This document shows positions 8,259 to 15,745 of a stretch of DNA of 47,131 bases, one piece after another. Made by a program: the position numbers and the translations under genes. The stretch comes from Clostridia bacterium (lineage in GTDB: Bacteria > Bacillota > Clostridia > Christensenellales > Borkfalkiaceae), in assembly GCA_017886575.1 (NCBI GenBank), contig JAGHJP010000051.1:1-47131 (forward strand). Direction: 5' to 3'. Positions within the stretch are counted from its first letter, which is position 1. Every line of letters starts with the position of its first letter. The notes under the pieces were generated by a model, which was given only the letters and a program-made list of their open reading frames with translations, made no database searches and was not told where the DNA came from.

Positions 8259-8712
8259 GTAATTCGCACAAATTTCTCGGCCGACTTTCGACTTTTCTCT
8301 GACAAATTCTGTCTTTTTCGGGTATTTGGACGTAAATTTAACAATTTTTGCGGCAAAAAATGCGGTTCATTTTGTTTTTCCGGCAAACGGCCGCCGCATG
8401 CCCGCGCCGAAGTTTTGCATCGCTTCATCGAAACGCATCCGTTTCACACCCATGCCCGCATTGTTCATATAAAACATTATCCACCAATCCGTAAGTCGGT
8501 TTTTCCCTTTCACGCGGGCATGGTATGGGGTTTTTAACGCTTTCCCCTTGTAACCGTTTGCTGCTGTTTCCCTCTTTTTTCGGGCATGCCCCGCCTCTAC
8601 CGACGTTTTCGTTCCAGAGAAAGAAGTTTTCGCGGCACATATAAAGTTACGGGTCAGAAAAGATGTTTACAGCTGAAAATTCTTCGTTTCGATGCGGCAA
8701 ATGCCCGCATTC
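8259..8712. other. gene-free repeat-rich stretch
   Basis: About 450 bp with no supportable gene on either strand. Short open frames here have unnatural composition and no ribosome-binding sites. It is AT-rich at 8259-8375, then holds a cluster of CATGCCCG-family units. It lies between the promoter of the sugar transferase and the terminator of the truncated esterase, both on the minus strand. Confidence 0.55.
8397..8592. repeat. cluster of CATGCCCG-family repeat units
   Basis: CATGCCCGC at 8397-8405 and 8451-8459, its complement GCGGGCATG at 8514-8522, and GGGCATGCCCC at 8582-8592; ATGCCCGC follows at 8701. This is the densest group of the element in the window. Confidence 0.65.
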
Positions 8713-8733
8713 AAAAATGCCGCGGCGCGGCAT
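8713..8733 (-). terminator. terminator of the truncated esterase
   Basis: Minus strand: ATGCCGC-GCC-GCGGCAT followed by TTTTG, starting about 10 nt after the esterase stop. Confidence 0.6.
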
Positions 8734-8742
8734 CCCTTTTTC

Positions 8743-9216
8743 TCATTCAAATACATTCAACCCATTTGAGCCGCCGTACAACCATACCATGACGGGCGCG
8801 TTCTGCGCGCCTTCGGGCGCCCATATGTTAAGGTTCTGGCAGTTGTTATCGTATTGTACCCCCGAGACCCATGCCCCAAAATCGCCCAAAAAATTGGATT
8901 GCATGGAAGAAGGCCCGTATTCAGTGGCGTTTTTTACGCCTTCCCACGGCTCCACCTCTTCGGCGGGCTGAAAAAGTTTTGTAGCCCTTGCATATTCCAC
9001 GCCGAGAAAGTTATAAACGCCGTTATTTTCCCGCCCCTGCAATGTGCCTTTATCCGTCTGAACTACGGCGTTCGCCGTGATCTCGCCCAGCTGGCGGGCG
9101 GGCGCGGTGAAATGGCGCAGGACAAAAAATCCGGCTATGGCAAAAACAATTATTGCCGTCAATACGATAGAAACCGCCACGATCACTTTCTTTTTCGTTT
9201 TACTCTTTTCCGCCAT
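8743..9216 (-). pseudogene. truncated type-B carboxylesterase
   Basis: A 157-residue product. A Lys-rich start and one membrane anchor (about 11-32) precede the N-terminal part of a type-B carboxylesterase: TDKGTLQGRENNGVYNFLGVEYA, a FQPAEEVEPWEGVKNATEYGP stretch, then CQNLNIWAPEG and PVMVWLYGGSNG, the oxyanion-hole region. The frame stops five residues later. The catalytic Ser, Glu/Asp and His of the roughly 500-residue family are all missing, and no continuation is visible in any frame below 8743. The gene is probably a deletion remnant; a short secreted non-enzymatic product is less likely. It follows the flavodoxin and reductase genes, a grouping often seen with such esterases. Confidence 0.75.
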
Positions 9217-9254
9217 AAAATATTTCCTTATTCGATTACGCCCGGATCGCGCAG

Positions 9255-9423
9255 TTAGCTCGTTACATCGCTTTCGGATGCGCGCGAACGGAAGCCGTGT
9301 CCCGTCAGCCGGTTGCCCTCGCCCGCCATATCGGCGAGCAGCCTGCCGCTTTCACCCAAGCCGGAGCCGGAAGAAGTGCAGAACGGTACGACGGTTTTGC
9401 CGGTAAAGTCATTGCCCGTATTT
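9255..9423 (-). pseudogene. remnant of a second flavodoxin (C-terminal part)
   Basis: Directly after, and partly overlapping, the stop of the intact flavodoxin, another frame reads NDFTGKTVVPFCTSSGSGLG and continues to GHGFRSRASESDVTS before a TAA at 9255-9257. This matches the C-terminal half of a flavodoxin (GKT-V-PFCTSGGSG, then RRFSGSAS-DV). It has no start codon, ribosome-binding site or N-terminal FMN-binding half. A tandem flavodoxin gene has therefore lost its front part. Confidence 0.7.
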
Positions 9424-10027
9424 ACAAGAGCCCGTTGGACGAAAGGTATGCATCGATCGTCTGCGTAGCGCCCTCATCGCAATACAAGCCGTCATGGACG
9501 GTGGCGCCTTCCGCGCTGCCGCGGACAAAGCTCATGGAGTTATCGTAATATTCCCGATTGCTGTTCGACGCGCCCTGAAAGAAGGGATAGATATTGTCCT
9601 GCGCCGTCCATTCGTAATGTTCGAGGAATGTGCCGATTATCATGGGTGCGGTATGCCACCATATGGGAAAGCCGATGAGTATGGTATCGTAATTTTCCAT
9701 ATCGATGAGATCATACGTCGCCTGCGAAACGGCGGGACGGGCATTGTTTTCCGCCTCTTCCTGCGCCCTGCCATAGGCCACATCGTTATAGCTGCCTTCA
9801 TAAGGTTCTTCCGGAACGATCTCCACGAGATAGGCGTCTGTCTGCCCTGCGATATAACTTGCCATCTCCCGCGTGTTGCCCGACCATGAGAAATACACGA
9901 CGAGCGTATCGCTTGCAGGGTCGCCGGAAGAAGTGTTTTCACTCGGCGTATTGTCCGCACATGCGGCGAACGCGAGCGCTGTTCCGCACAGAATGAAGCT
10001 TAAAAGCATTGCAAAAAACTTTTTCAT
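9422..10027 (-). CDS. lipoprotein-anchored flavodoxin
   Basis: A 201-residue protein. The signal peptide MKKFFAMLLSFILCGTALAF ends in a lipobox (FAAC-ADN, Cys at about 23), so it should be anchored outside the membrane. A short Ser/Thr-rich linker precedes a flavodoxin domain: the FMN phosphate loop YFSWSGNTREMA, a middle strand with ILIGFPIWWHTAP, and a C-terminus with YPFFQGAS and GATVHDGL. It probably carries electrons or reduces quinone-like substrates outside the cell; the partner is unknown. GAGGTGGAAG precedes the ATG. It follows the aldo/keto reductase by 27 nt and is likely cotranscribed. Confidence 0.87.
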   Translation of the reverse strand: MKKFFAMLLSFILCGTALAFAACADNTPSENTSSGDPASDTLVVYFSWSGNTREMASYIAGQTDAYLVEIVPEEPYEGSYNDVAYGRAQEEAENNARPAVSQATYDLIDMENYDTILIGFPIWWHTAPMIIGTFLEHYEWTAQDNIYPFFQGASNSNREYYDNSMSFVRGSAEGATVHDGLYCDEGATQTIDAYLSSNGLL

Positions 10028-10054
10028 GGTTCTTCCACCTCGCGGCAGCGCCGT

Positions 10055-10939
10055 TTACCAGTTCTTTTTGGCGGTATCGCTCGTCTTGCCGCGGCGCTCC
10101 TCGACCATTTTCACGAACATCTCCACCGTTGCCGGGTCGGTGTGCGAGAAGAAGGACGACTGCTCTTTGTCGAGCGCGGCGATCGCCTGCATGTCCTCGT
10201 CCGAGAGCGTGAAACCGAACACATCAAAGTTCTGTTCCATCCTCTCGATATGCGTGGACTTGGGGATGACGACGATGCCGCGCTGCAAATGCCAGCGAAG
10301 AATGACCTGCGCCGCCGTCTTTCCGTACTTTTCGCCGATCTTTACAAGGACGGGATCCGTAAACAGTCCGCCCCTGCCTTCCCCGAAGGGCGCCCATGCC
10401 TCGTGCACGACGCCGTATTTGTTCATCCATTCGTGCGCAACTTTCTGCTGGTTGAAGGGGTGCGTCTCCACCTGGTTGACCATGGGCTTTATGCGGGCAA
10501 AGTTACATAAATCTACCAGCCTGTCGGGCAGGAAGTTGGATACGCCGATGGCGCGCAGTTTCCCCTCCGCATACAGTTCTTCCAAAGCCCTCCATGCGCC
10601 GTAATAATCGGCAAACGGCTGGTGCAAGAGGACGAGGTCGATATAGTCGAGCTGCAATTTGCGCAGCGATTCCAAAACGGACTTTCTGCACGCCTCATAG
10701 CCGTAGTGCTCTATCCACACCTTAGTGGTGATGAACAGTTCATTGCGGGGAATACCGGACTTTTTGATTGCATTGCCGACTTCCTCTTCGTTGAAGTAGG
10801 ACTGCGCCGTGTCGATATGGCGGTAGCCGACTTTGAGCGCGTCCGCAACGCACCTTTCGCATTCGTCCCTCGTCACCTGGTACACGCCGTAGCCGAGCTG
10901 CGGCATCTTCACACCGTTTGCAAGCGTTACATATTCCAT
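10055..10939 (-). CDS. aldo/keto reductase
   Basis: A 294-residue NADPH-dependent oxidoreductase of the AKR TIM-barrel family. The catalytic tetrad is visible: Asp in RHIDTAQSYFNE, Tyr in the same segment, Lys in ITTKVWIEHYG and His in LVLLHQPFADYYGAW. The cofactor-binding end has VIPKSTHIERMEQNFDVFGF. AAGGAGG lies 6 nt before the ATG. A -10 TATAAT sits at 10970-10975, and a LysR-type box at 11008-11022 lies upstream of it. With the LysR gene behind and the flavodoxin ahead, it looks like a regulated stress or carbonyl-detoxification unit; the substrate is unknown. Confidence 0.92.
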   Translation of the reverse strand: MEYVTLANGVKMPQLGYGVYQVTRDECERCVADALKVGYRHIDTAQSYFNEEEVGNAIKKSGIPRNELFITTKVWIEHYGYEACRKSVLESLRKLQLDYIDLVLLHQPFADYYGAWRALEELYAEGKLRAIGVSNFLPDRLVDLCNFARIKPMVNQVETHPFNQQKVAHEWMNKYGVVHEAWAPFGEGRGGLFTDPVLVKIGEKYGKTAAQVILRWHLQRGIVVIPKSTHIERMEQNFDVFGFTLSDEDMQAIAALDKEQSSFFSHTDPATVEMFVKMVEERRGKTSDTAKKNW

Positions 10940-11007
10940 AAAAAAACCTCCTTTTGATTTACGGATACATTATAGCACGCCTTCTTTCAAAAGGGAATTT
11001 CAAAAAA

Positions 11008-11022
11008 GTTCACTGTTTGAAC
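11008..11022. promoter_or_regulatory. LysR-type T-N11-A operator
   Basis: GTTCACTGTTTGAAC is a perfect inverted repeat with 5-bp arms and 5-bp centre and fits T-N11-A. It is centred about 40 bp upstream of the -10 of the aldo/keto reductase gene, where a LysR activator would bind. The adjacent LysR gene is the obvious candidate. Confidence 0.6.
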
Positions 11023-11040
11023 CGAAAGTAAATACAAGAA

Positions 11041-11079
11041 AATAATAAAGGCCGCGCATTCTTTTGAATACGCGGCCTT
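11041..11079 (-). terminator. terminator of the LysR gene
   Basis: Minus strand: AAGGCCGCGTATTC-AAAA-GAATGCGCGGCCTT, then TATTATTTT. Confidence 0.9.
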
Positions 11080-11098
11080 GCGGTGCATGATAACGGTT

Positions 11099-11989
11099 TT
11101 ATTTCCCGGCGACGGAACTCAACAGACCGATAAATTTTTTGACGAGTTTTGCGGGCGTCGGCGAATAGAACACGCCGAAGGGAACGGAATCCTCCCAATC
11201 GACGGGTATGAGCCTTAAAAGCGGGTGAACGTCCTCCCAACCCTCTACGGTGATGATGGGCGTATTCTCCGTGACGGCGCGGTTGTAAGCGGACATGTTG
11301 AACATTTCAAAATCTTCCGTCTTTACGCCGCACGCCTCTAACTTGCCGCGCAGATCGTCGATGTATCTGTTCCAACCGCGGCGGATGAATAAGACCTTGC
11401 GGTTTTTCAGCTTTTCGGCCGTGATGATCGTTTCGGCGCTCAGCGCGTGCGCCACGGGAACGGCAAGAAGTATCTTTTTGTCGTACATGTGCGCCGCAAG
11501 GCAGCGGCGCTCCTTCAGAAAATTTTCGTCGTACAGCCCCGCGACGATATCGATATGCTGCCCGAGGTTGCGCAATATCTCCACGGAATTGACAGGGTTG
11601 TTTTCAAAGGGGATGAGCTCGATCTTCAGGTCGGGCATACGGCTCTGTATCCGCGACCATACGTCCAGAATGAACTTTGCGGGCGTCATGACCGACGTAC
11701 CGATGCGGATGGATCTGCGGTTTTCGCCTTCGTCTATCTCCCGCGCTTTCTGCACCGCGCGGTCGGCGTATTCCAAAAGGTACCGCGCGTCCCGTAAAAA
11801 ACTTTCGCCCGCCGTCGTGAGGCGCAGACCGTGATTGGTGCGCTCGAAGAGCGTCACGGCAAGTTCGACTTCCAAAGCATTGATCTGCTTCATGACAGCC
11901 GTCGGCGTGATGTACAGACCTTCCGCCGCTTTGGTAAAACTGCCGTCGGCCGCTACTTTTACAAACGTTTCCAGTTTGCCGTCAAACAT
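11099..11989 (-). CDS. LysR-family transcriptional regulator
   Basis: A 296-residue regulator. The N-terminal winged helix-turn-helix is clear: LETFVKVAADGSFTKAAEGLYITPTAV, then the wing with LFERTNHGLRLTTAGESFL. A linker helix and a periplasmic-binding-protein-like effector domain follow, starting near residue 88 with SIRIGTSVM. The ATG at 11989 was chosen for GGGAGGAAAG upstream and because the LysR domain starts there; a longer frame adds 13 unlikely residues. The T-N11-A box just downstream, before the reductase gene, points to control of the reductase-flavodoxin group. The inducer is unknown. Confidence 0.92.
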   Translation of the reverse strand: MFDGKLETFVKVAADGSFTKAAEGLYITPTAVMKQINALEVELAVTLFERTNHGLRLTTAGESFLRDARYLLEYADRAVQKAREIDEGENRRSIRIGTSVMTPAKFILDVWSRIQSRMPDLKIELIPFENNPVNSVEILRNLGQHIDIVAGLYDENFLKERRCLAAHMYDKKILLAVPVAHALSAETIITAEKLKNRKVLFIRRGWNRYIDDLRGKLEACGVKTEDFEMFNMSAYNRAVTENTPIITVEGWEDVHPLLRLIPVDWEDSVPFGVFYSPTPAKLVKKFIGLLSSVAGK

Positions 11990-12049
11990 CTGTCTTTCCT
12001 CCCGTATCCGATACATACATTGCGGCAAACGACTGAAAGGACCGTCCCG

Positions 12050-12838
12050 TCAGCCGAATACGACTTCGAGAGTCATCATCAGGGCGAAGCCGACCATGAC
12101 GCCCCAGGTGCCGAGGTGGGTGTGCTCGTCCAGCTTCGCCGACGGAATGAGATCCTCGGCGACGACGAAGATCATCGCCCCCGCGGCGAAGGACAAAAGC
12201 CAGGGCTGCGCCGCCGAGAGGTATGCTGCGAGGAAATAGCCGACGACGGCAAAGACCGGCTCCACCGCGCCGCTTGCCGTCCCGAACGCGAAGGCTTTGA
12301 GACGGCTGCCCGTCACGGGCTTCATGGGCAGCGCGACCGCCGCGCCCTCGGGCAGGTTCTGAATGCCGATGCCGACGGCGAGGGCGAGAGCGGAAACGAG
12401 CGCCGCGTCCGTGCCGAGCGTCGCCGCCGCACCGAAGGCAAACCCCACTTCCAGCCCTTCGGGGATGTTGTGAATGGTGACCGCGAGAAAGAATTTGACG
12501 GGCTTGGCGAGCGCGACGTCCGGTCCCTCCTCGCGGTTGGTGGCGGCGTGCAGGTGGGGCACGACTTTATCGAGCACGACGAGGAATATGCCGCCGAGCA
12601 GGAAGCCGCAGACGGCGGGGACAAACTTCCACGTGCCCCAATCCGCCGCCCCTTCGATGGAGGGAAGGAGCAGCGACCAGATGGACGCGGCGACCATGAT
12701 GCCCGCCGCAAAGCCGAGAAAGAGCGTGTTGAGTTTCGGCGATATATTGTCCTTGAACACAAAGACCAGCGCCGAACCCAGGGCAGTCATCAAAAAGATG
12801 ATGGCAAAGCCGAGAATGGTGACCAGAACGGGATTCAA
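12050..12838 (-). CDS. ZIP-family divalent metal transporter
   Basis: A 262-residue membrane protein of the ZIP family, which moves zinc, iron or manganese into the cytoplasm. Seven or eight hydrophobic helices are visible. Helix IV carries VTIHNIPEGLEVG and helix V IGIQNLPEGAAV, the paired HNxPEG metal-binding motifs. The loop between helices III and IV has HLHAATNREEG. An initiating TTG at 12838 is proposed: GAGGAGG lies 7 nt before it, while the only longer frame starts in a region with no ribosome-binding site. It lies between the HNH gene and the LysR gene, all on the minus strand. Metal specificity cannot be read. Confidence 0.9.
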   Translation of the reverse strand: MNPVLVTILGFAIIFLMTALGSALVFVFKDNISPKLNTLFLGFAAGIMVAASIWSLLLPSIEGAADWGTWKFVPAVCGFLLGGIFLVVLDKVVPHLHAATNREEGPDVALAKPVKFFLAVTIHNIPEGLEVGFAFGAAATLGTDAALVSALALAVGIGIQNLPEGAAVALPMKPVTGSRLKAFAFGTASGAVEPVFAVVGYFLAAYLSAAQPWLLSFAAGAMIFVVAEDLIPSAKLDEHTHLGTWGVMVGFALMMTLEVVFG

Positions 12839-12880
12839 TTTTATGCCTCCTCTTTTTCCTTTGTTTTGCCCGTCTGCGCA

Positions 12881-12899
12881 GGGCATGCCCGCGATGAAC
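12881..12899. repeat. CATGCCCG-family unit before the ZIP gene
   Basis: GGCATGCCCGC at 12881-12891 followed by GATGAACGGGC. GCCCG and CGGGC form a small hairpin around CGATGAA. Compare the GCCCGCGTTGAACGGG form (minus strand) at 1861-1877. Confidence 0.5.
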
Positions 12900-12919
12900 G
12901 GGCAAAGCGACGCAGTGTT

Positions 12920-13426
12920 TTATTTCGTTCCCCCGCCGTTTTCCCCCGCTTCGGGGAGCGGCGGGCCGCCCGCGCGCGGCGCGGAAAAGTGCTCTTTGAG
13001 CCAAGAGATGTCCAGCCGCCACTCGCCGATGCGGTTGCGCCTTCGATGTTCCTCGTTTGCCCTGCCGAGGGCGGCGCGGTAGGCGGCGTAATTACAGCCG
13101 TTGACCCGCATGAACCAATCCGCAGCCTCCTTTTCGCCGCCCATGAGCTGCGTCCTGCCGATGTGGATGACGGCATGGCACTGACGGCAGACCGCCACGA
13201 CGTCGGTCAGCTTCTGGATGCGGGCGGCCTCGTCGTATGCCCAACGTTCGTGCGCTTCCAGCCGCTTCACCGCCCTGCCGCAGATCATGCAGCGGCCGCC
13301 TGCGCGGGCATAGGCGTCCCGCCGCACGGCGTCCCAATACTGCGGTTTTAAGACCGAACGCAGGTTGCTGTACCAGCAGCCGTCGGGGACCAATTCAAAA
13401 TCGAGCTTGTATTTTTTTCCGTCCAT
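12920..13426 (-). CDS. HNH endonuclease-domain protein
   Basis: A 168-residue protein. The centre has a zinc-ribbon HNH core: CMICG (about residue 46), LEAHERWAYDE with the HE pair, and CRQCHAVIHIGR, supplying four cysteines and the HNH histidines. The N-terminal 40 residues (FELVPDGCWYSNLRSVL) and the C-terminal part (W-x-LDISWLKEHF) look like the small stand-alone HNH proteins common in Firmicutes, whose targets are mostly unknown. GGGAGAGGAAC precedes the ATG. No restriction, phage or intron context is visible, so a housekeeping or orphan nuclease is all that can be said. Confidence 0.8.
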   Translation of the reverse strand: MDGKKYKLDFELVPDGCWYSNLRSVLKPQYWDAVRRDAYARAGGRCMICGRAVKRLEAHERWAYDEAARIQKLTDVVAVCRQCHAVIHIGRTQLMGGEKEAADWFMRVNGCNYAAYRAALGRANEEHRRRNRIGEWRLDISWLKEHFSAPRAGGPPLPEAGENGGGTK

Positions 13427-13521
13427 GTTCCTCTCCCTTTTCTTTCGCGTTCATTATAGCACGCCCGCAGAAAAATAACAAGCGTTGCAAGCGGTCACGG
13501 CATTTTTCTCCGCAGTTTTTC

Positions 13522-13570
13522 GGAACAAAAACGGAAGGAGGGCCGCCCGGATCGCTCCGGACGGTCCTCC
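13522..13570 (-). terminator. terminator-like GC stem upstream of the HNH gene
   Basis: Plus-strand arms GGAGGGCCGCCCGGA (13537-13551) and TCCGGACGGTCCTCC (13556-13570) pair at 13 of 15 positions plus one wobble. On the minus strand the stem is followed by TTCCGTTTTTG. It lies between a promoter-like TATAAT (minus, 13636-13641) and the HNH start, so it could end a short transcript or attenuate the HNH gene. Confidence 0.6.
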
Positions 13571-13583
13571 CCCGATTAAGAAT

Positions 13584-13613
13584 AAAAAGTTTTATAGAAG
13601 GATAAAACTTTTT
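13584..13613. repeat. perfect AT-rich inverted repeat
   Basis: AAAAAGTTTTAT (13584-13595), a 6-nt loop, then ATAAAACTTTTT (13602-13613): a perfect 12-bp stem. Just upstream of the GC-rich stem on the minus strand, it may be part of the same leader or small RNA, or an operator. The rest of 13427-13799 holds no gene. Confidence 0.65.
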
Positions 13614-13711
13614 GTGTGGGCCGTTTTATAATTTTATTATAGTACACACTTGTATATCTTCTTTCTTATTTTTGTAAAAAAAATGTAATATTTTTACCGC
13701 GAACGTTTTTT

Positions 13712-13747
13712 TGCATGAGAAAAGCGCCCGCCTTCAAAGCGGACGCT
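13712..13747 (-). terminator. terminator of the Ig-like lipoprotein gene
   Basis: Minus strand: AGCGTCCGC-(TTTGAA)-GGCGGGCGCT followed by TTTCTC, about 55 nt after the stop. Confidence 0.7.
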
Positions 13748-13799
13748 CTCTTGTCTGCAAACAATACTATGTTTTTCCGGCGGCAAACCGCCTTTTCTC

Positions 13800-15420
13800 T
13801 TATGCATTGGCGTTGGCGATCTTCAACCCGACGCAGCCGTAATAAGCGGACTCGTTGCCGCCCTTGGTGTAGCTCATGGTATATACCCTGCCGTCCAGCT
13901 CAACGCTGTCGGTGAAGGAATCCACGTCGGGCTTGAAGTCGTTCCAGCCGTTTTCGTTCGTCCGCGCGCTTTCCTCCTTCAGGTGGGTCGTGTAGGAAAA
14001 GTTGTCGAGGTCGGTGATGTCCACGGCAATTTCAAACGTACCGTCCGCGCGGTCGACCGTGATCTCTTCCGTGTTGACGCAATACAGGTTCCAATTGCCT
14101 TCCCAATTGCCCGTTTCCATGTAGGCGTTGGCGCCCAGGTCGAAGTAATAATAATCCTCCAGAAGTTGCGCCAGCGCGGAATCCAGTTCTTCGTCGGTCA
14201 GCCCCGCGGCTTCATATTCAAACGTGCCGCCGGCGACCACATACCAGACCTTGCCGTCGCGCTCTTCCAGGCCGATTTCCGTGCCCAGGGCGGCGGCAGT
14301 GATTTCGGCTTTGACGGGTTCGATCTCATTGTCGTCCGTGATGACCTTCATGCTGTCGATGTTGGCGGTGAACACGTTATTGAAAGCGTCCTGGCTGCAA
14401 TCGGCATAGTCATGACGGATGAACTCGATGGTGATCTCGTTGCGGCCCTCCCGCAGTTCCACGTCGCCGAATTCAACGTCCATCCAATTGAACCACAGGG
14501 ACGCGTCGGGCGTCCCGCCCTCAGCGCCGCCGCCGGGTAGAATGACGGAAGCGTCGATGTTCTGCTCGACTTCGTTGACATAGACCTTCATGATCTTATT
14601 GAGCTGGCAGTCGCCCATCCAGATCGGCGTCCAATTGTCGTCCTGTTTCAGATACTGCGAAGCAAGACGGAAAACGATCTCCGCGGTGCCGGCCTTTTCC
14701 GCCCGGAGCTGGAAGGAGAGCGTGTCGCCCGACTTCATGTCGCCGACATAGGCGCCGCCCGTCGCCTCCGCGGAATCGGTGTTAATGTCTGCACCGGTAG
14801 AATCGATGATCCCGTCCTCCGCTTCGATGAAGACGCCCGTGCGCACGGTGATCGCCTGCGTGACAGTGGCTTGCCCAATCGTGATCTCGACGGAAGTCTG
14901 TCCGCTGACCAGCGGCGAATCGTCAAAATCGACATCGGACGGCGATTCGACGGTCAGCGTATCCGTGCTCTTGTCCTGATAGGTCACGGAGAGGACCATG
15001 CCCGTGGGATCGAAAATCTCGCCCGCGACGTATTCCGTCTTGTCGGGCGCCTGCGTAATGGTCGCAGCCGTCACATCGTTGGTGACCGAAATGCGCACGC
15101 GCGCCGTCCGCGTCACCTCGTTTTCCGTATAGGAGACGGTAATATACCTGTCGCTCGTCGCCAACTCGTCGGCAGGCGCATAGGTATAGTCCTCTGCCGC
15201 CAGCTCCTTGGTCTTGTCGCCTTCATACGTCGCCGTTACGACCATACCCGCCGGATTGAACGTTTCGCCCGCGACGTATTCCGTCTTGGTCGGCTGGGTT
15301 GTGATCTCAATGGACTGCAATTCCCCCGTTCGCGCACGAAGCAAGCATGAACGTTGCAGAACATGCCAGCGCCGCGACCAGGAGAACAGCCAGACATTTT
15401 TGCACTGTTTTCCTAACCAT
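13800..15420 (-). pseudogene. Ig-like surface lipoprotein, frameshifted after the lipobox
   Basis: From the ATG at 15420 the frame gives a lipoprotein signal peptide (MVRKTVQKCLAVLLVAALAC, then a TFMLASC lipobox) but stops soon after. Removing one base from the G5 run (plus-strand C5 at 15323-15327) joins it to a 500-residue frame. That frame has two Ig-like repeats sharing KTEYVAGE-F-P-GMV (about 40-190), a CBM6/35-like carbohydrate-binding domain with FIEAEDG and GGAYVGDMKSGDTLSF (about 195-350), and an unrecognised C-terminal domain of about 150 residues rich in Tyr, Asp and Asn. The protein would be an exported glycan-binding lipoprotein. The break may be a real mutation, slippage in G5, or a sequencing error. 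Confidence 0.75.
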
Positions 15421-15514
15421 GATTCCAAACATACCTCCATAAAAAGAATCGAACGGCGGACACGCCGGGCGGCAATGCCCCCCTCGCGTTCGCCAAGTTA
15501 TAAAAATAAATAAC

Positions 15515-15535
15515 GGCATAAAGTATCTTTATGCC
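15515..15535. promoter_or_regulatory. perfect inverted repeat upstream of the lipoprotein gene
   Basis: GGCATAAAG-TAT-CTTTATGCC, 9-bp perfect arms, 95 bp before the lipoprotein start codon. It is a candidate operator. The rest of 15441-15745 is AT-rich and has no gene. Confidence 0.5.
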
Positions 15536-15745
15536 ATGTAGTACGATACAACATTTTGCACCCTTCTTTCAATAAGCAAAAATAAAATATCGTCTGTTTT
15601 TATACTGAAAATCAAAAATGACTTTACACACGTCCCGCACCCGAGGCTTATCGGTATTTTTCGTTGCTTCCATTCCTCGGACATTAAAAAATCACGGCGT
15701 AAAACAAACGTCCGATCCGCCGAACGGCCATGCGGGTTTTTTCCG

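Noticed and set aside
8425-8640. 71-residue open frame on the minus strand in the repeat-rich gap
   Set aside because: No ribosome-binding site, unnatural composition, and it reads through three CATGCCCG repeat units; best explained as chance in non-coding DNA.
8341-8742. Search for the missing 3' part of the carboxylesterase in other frames
   Set aside because: No catalytic serine motif (GESAG) or later esterase motifs in any frame, so this is a deletion and not a simple frameshift.
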